From Parcubacteria group bacterium Gr01-1014_13 (GTDB lineage: Bacteria > Patescibacteria > ABY1 > Magasanikbacterales > GWA2-37-8): a DNA stretch of 64,000 nucleotides. Position numbers and translations under genes: made by a program. This document shows positions 61,427 through 64,000 of the stretch, in pieces; within the stretch, counting starts at the first letter, position 1, and each line of letters begins with the position of its first letter. The notes beneath the pieces are model-generated. The model was given only the letters and a program-made list of their open reading frames with translations, ran no database searches and was not told the origin of the DNA. The stretch spans positions 1-64,000 of the forward strand of contig VMGB01000002.1 in the NCBI GenBank assembly GCA_007376295.1, given 5' to 3'.

Positions 61427-64000
61427 GTGATTAGCTTGAGAAATTTATTTTTAACTTTGGTACGGGGCAGAAATGGAAAGCGCCTTTTCGCTTTTCTTTT
61501 AGTGTTATCATTGCTTTTTCAGAATTTCTTATTTCTAGTTCCCTCCGTATCTGCTGTAGATTGGTATAGTTCGGAGTGGTCTTACCGGAAACCAATTACC
61601 ATCAACAACTCAAGTAACTCCGAGTCTTTGACGAACTATCAAGTGCAAGTTTCTCTTGACTCTTCTAATTTTGATTTTTCAAAAGCGTTGAGTAGCGGGA
61701 ATGATATCCGATTTACAGATGACGATGGGGACACCCTTATCAGTCACCACACTGAAAGTTACGACTCAAGCTCGCAAACAGGAACAATTTGGGTCAAAGT
61801 ACCATCAATCTCTGCTTCTTCTAACAAAACTATATATATGTACTATGGCAATTCGTCAGCCACTAGCACATCAAACGCCAATGATACATGGGTTTTATAC
61901 GATGAATTCACCAGTGGCAGCACTATTACAACAAGCAGTATCTATACGGCAGTAGAAAACGCAATCGGCGAAGAAACAGGAAGTGATGGCGGAGCTCTCT
62001 ACGATTTAGATCAAGACGGTAAGATGGATATGGTGGTTTCGGCAGAAGAAGGCGGAAAAATTATGTGGTACAAACAGGTGTCCTCAACTTCATGGACAGA
62101 GTTTACGATTACCAGCGGATGGGGAGGAGGGCCAGAAGATGTGGATGCAGGAGATTTAGATAATGATTCTGATACAGATCTAGCTTTTGTTACTGATTTA
62201 GAAGGGGATGTTGTCATCGCAATAAATACTACGACAGCAACTACCACTCCATGGACTACAAGAGTGCTGTTAGCTGGAGCAACAAGTGTAAATAGGCCAA
62301 TAAATACCAAACTCACAGATGTAAATGGCGATGGCTACAAAGATATTATTTATGCGGACAAAGGATCCACCTCAAGCAAGTATGTATGGCTTGAGAATCC
62401 CGACGGTGATACTTTGTCAGGGACGTGGCTTCCCCATATCATGACTACAAGTACTAATGCAAACGGAGCTTTTGAAGTAACGTTGGTTGACTGGGATTCA
62501 GATGGAGATACTGATGTATTAGGATCAGGAAGAGACTCTAATGATATATTTTGGCTTGAACACCCTGCAGATCCGGCAGCGATATGGACACTTAATCGTA
62601 TCGCTACAGATATAGTTACTGATCCCACAGAAGTAGAAACAGCCGATATTGATAGAGATGGAGATAATGATGTAGTAGTCACTGCATTTACAGGCCAACA
62701 AGTTGTTTGGTTTAGAAATGAAGGAAATAATAACTTTACAGATTTTTTAGTATCCAATACTACTAGCACTGTTCAAGGACTTGGCCTCTATGATGTCGAT
62801 GGTGACGGCCAGACAGAAATTGTCGTTGCAGACTACATAAGCACCGACAACACTTCAAGTATCCATATTTTTGAACCCAATAACGGGGTAACAGAAACTT
62901 GGACGCCTTTCGCCTTGATAAACAATATAACCTCAGGTGATGAGATATTTTTTCATGATGTAGACAGCGATGGTACGGTAGAACTTTTTACGACTAGCAA
63001 TGACCGATCTTTTACTGCTGCAGGCGGGAGAACGTTTTGGCTGGATCTTACTATTGGAGCCTCTTCAATCGGTACAGTCAGTACCAGTAAATGGGCTGTG
63101 GGGCCAGCATATCCTAGTATTTCAGGCGGAGTTGCTTCCCTCGATGAGAACAAGCATATTAGGACTGTATCAAAACTTGGACAGTCAGAAAAACTGATTG
63201 TCGAGACAAGGGTGAGAAATTCTTCAGGAGATCCACAGCTCTCAAATACATTTTCCGATCATGCGCGAAGTTTAGATTTTAACGGAGGGGATTATGTAAA
63301 GATACCCGATCATGCCGACTTTGATTTAACTAATGGCACGCTAGAGTTTTGGTTTAAGCCTGATGGTGGCTGGGATGGCACAGATTCTAACAGCCAGTTT
63401 GTTTTTAGCAAGAATGCTTCTGTAGCTGCAGCAGGAGATCTTCAGTTAACTTTAGCCGGATCAGGTACGCCATCTGAGGCAGGCAAGTTAAAGTTTTCCA
63501 TACATGGTGGTGGATCATTTCGAAATATTTTTTCCGGTTCTACGTCCTGGAATGATCAGTGGTATCATGTCGCTGCTACTTGGGGCAGTGCAGGCATAAA
63601 GATGTATGTTGATGGCGCATTACAAACTAGCACGCATGCCAACACCAGTTCATCCATGAATAATGCGCAAGACTTTTATATAGGTACACGGGCAACAGCT
63701 CCCACAAATGCAAATACGTCGTTTGATGGAAAACTTGATGATGTCCGGATATGGAATACAGCCAGAACTATAACAGAAATTCAAAATAATAAGGACCAGG
63801 AGTTAAATGGAGATGAAAGTGGATTGTATTTTTATTGGAAATTTAATGATGTTGGAACCCAGAATACGCTTGATTCAACCGATAGAGGTCATACCGGAGA
63901 TTTAGGTGTGGGTGGACTTGTAGATTCTGGCGATCCGGCGTGGCCAACCGATTATTGGAATTCAAGTATTTTTATAAAAGAAAACAATAGCGCGTTTGGC
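61427..64000 (+). CDS. Large secreted protein: DUF2341, FG-GAP/VCBS-like repeats, LamG domain (3' end outside window)
   Basis: 858 codons without a stop, running off the window. Start is GTG (61427) or TTG (61436); the frame is closed by TAG just upstream. Signal peptide ('RLFAFLLVLSLLFQNFLFL', ending VSA). DUF2341 at about 45-150 ('WSYRKPITINNSSNSES', 'NKTIYMYYGNSSA'). About 150-600 has seven or so FG-GAP/VCBS-like repeats with calcium-loop motifs ('DLDQDGKMD', 'DVNGDGYKD', 'DWDSDGDTD', 'DIDRDGDND', 'DVDGDGQTE'). LamG/concanavalin domain at about 615-800 ('WYHVAATWGSAGIKMYVDG', 'GKLDDVRIWNTARTITEI'). Calcium-binding beta-propeller plus lectin-like module: a carbohydrate-binding adhesin is likely. 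Confidence 0.88.
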   Translation, partial: MISLRNLFLTLVRGRNGKRLFAFLLVLSLLFQNFLFLVPSVSAVDWYSSEWSYRKPITINNSSNSESLTNYQVQVSLDSSNFDFSKALSSGNDIRFTDDDGDTLISHHTESYDSSSQTGTIWVKVPSISASSNKTIYMYYGNSSATSTSNANDTWVLYDEFTSGSTITTSSIYTAVENAIGEETGSDGGALYDLDQDGKMDMVVSAEEGGKIMWYKQVSSTSWTEFTITSGWGGGPEDVDAGDLDNDSDTDLAFVTDLEGDVVIAINTTTATTTPWTTRVLLAGATSVNRPINTKLTDVNGDGYKDIIYADKGSTSSKYVWLENPDGDTLSGTWLPHIMTTSTNANGAFEVTLVDWDSDGDTDVLGSGRDSNDIFWLEHPADPAAIWTLNRIATDIVTDPTEVETADIDRDGDNDVVVTAFTGQQVVWFRNEGNNNFTDFLVSNTTSTVQGLGLYDVDGDGQTEIVVADYISTDNTSSIHIFEPNNGVTETWTPFALINNITSGDEIFFHDVDSDGTVELFTTSNDRSFTAAGGRTFWLDLTIGASSIGTVSTSKWAVGPAYPSISGGVASLDENKHIRTVSKLGQSEKLIVETRVRNSSGDPQLSNTFSDHARSLDFNGGDYVKIPDHADFDLTNGTLEFWFKPDGGWDGTDSNSQFVFSKNASVAAAGDLQLTLAGSGTPSEAGKLKFSIHGGGSFRNIFSGSTSWNDQWYHVAATWGSAGIKMYVDGALQTSTHANTSSSMNNAQDFYIGTRATAPTNANTSFDGKLDDVRIWNTARTITEIQNNKDQELNGDESGLYFYWKFNDVGTQNTLDSTDRGHTGDLGVGGLVDSGDPAWPTDYWNSSIFIKENNSAFG

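Noticed and set aside
1..64000. CRISPR arrays, rRNA genes, insertion sequences, prophage
   Set aside because: No regularly spaced repeats, rRNA motifs, transposase, integrase or phage structural genes were found by reading.

Overview
This window looks like a chromosomal segment of an ultra-small bacterium of the Candidate Phyla Radiation (Patescibacteria), most likely a Parcubacteria-type lineage. The DNA is AT-rich. There is a dnaA/dnaN/rpmH/rnpA/yidD origin region, an envelope gene set (PBP1A, UppP, LspA, LysM-M23, lytic transglycosylase) but hardly any biosynthesis, many long secreted surface proteins, and lineage-typical items (RmuC, membrane pyrophosphatase, SWIB domain, DUF2341/LamG and lamin-tail proteins). 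TGA is used as a stop (for example the gene ending at 49773), so this is genetic code 11, not the Gracilibacteria/SR1 code. The phylum assignment is an inference from gene content.

Layout. 1-4.3 kb (minus): secreted proteins and an O-antigen-ligase-like TPR membrane protein. 4.4-6.2 kb: a degenerate LAGLIDADG gene with its own palindromic operators, a Cys-rich three-gene operon, tRNA-Arg and tRNA-Ala. 6.2-10.7 kb: RmuC, a toxin-antitoxin pair, S20, HolA, and an HTH/ATPase/STAS-like regulator. 10.9-11.55 kb: small orphan units. 11.6-16.0 kb: a BlaI/M56-controlled cluster of Cys/His-rich membrane-anchored proteins with thioredoxin folds. 16-24.6 kb: PolA, small orphan genes, tRNA-Cys, LysM-M23 peptidase and HppA. 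24.7-31.6 kb: small zinc-ribbon and orphan genes around tig, nfo and a single-AAA ClpB-like membrane protein. 31.6-36.1 kb: the origin region. 36-42.6 kb: PBP1A, 3D-domain protein, cyclophilin, LspA, DksA-like. 42.6-44.5 kb: a control region with three 22-bp operators and perfect DnaA boxes, a structured short transcript and two paralogous orphan genes. 44.6-58.6 kb: GuaB, a Trp-rich repeat protein, a lamin-tail surface protein, two tRNA-Ser, RarA, a TipA-type regulator with a five-gene operon, UppP, an AlkA-like glycosylase, LuxR-type HTH, SWIB and a transglycosylase. 58.6-64 kb: two large surface proteins, the last running off the window.

Three signals stand out. (1) The BlaI/M56 cluster: two BlaI-type operators, one over the -10 of the second promoter, control a set of extracytoplasmic Cys/His proteins, two of which share the C-terminus APxMVGGC. 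It resembles a metal- or thiol-responsive relay that I cannot match to a described system. (2) Translation signals split the genes into two classes: most recognisable core genes have no Shine-Dalgarno sequence, whereas about twenty small unrecognised genes nearly all have strong ones, usually with a near-consensus promoter and their own terminator, as if they were a separate layer of cassette-like genes. (3) Two palindromic operator families were found by eye: TTGTAT-N10-ATACAA (five copies at three loci, often beside DnaA boxes) and TGTTYC-N4/5-GAAAC (three copies around the catalytically dead LAGLIDADG gene).
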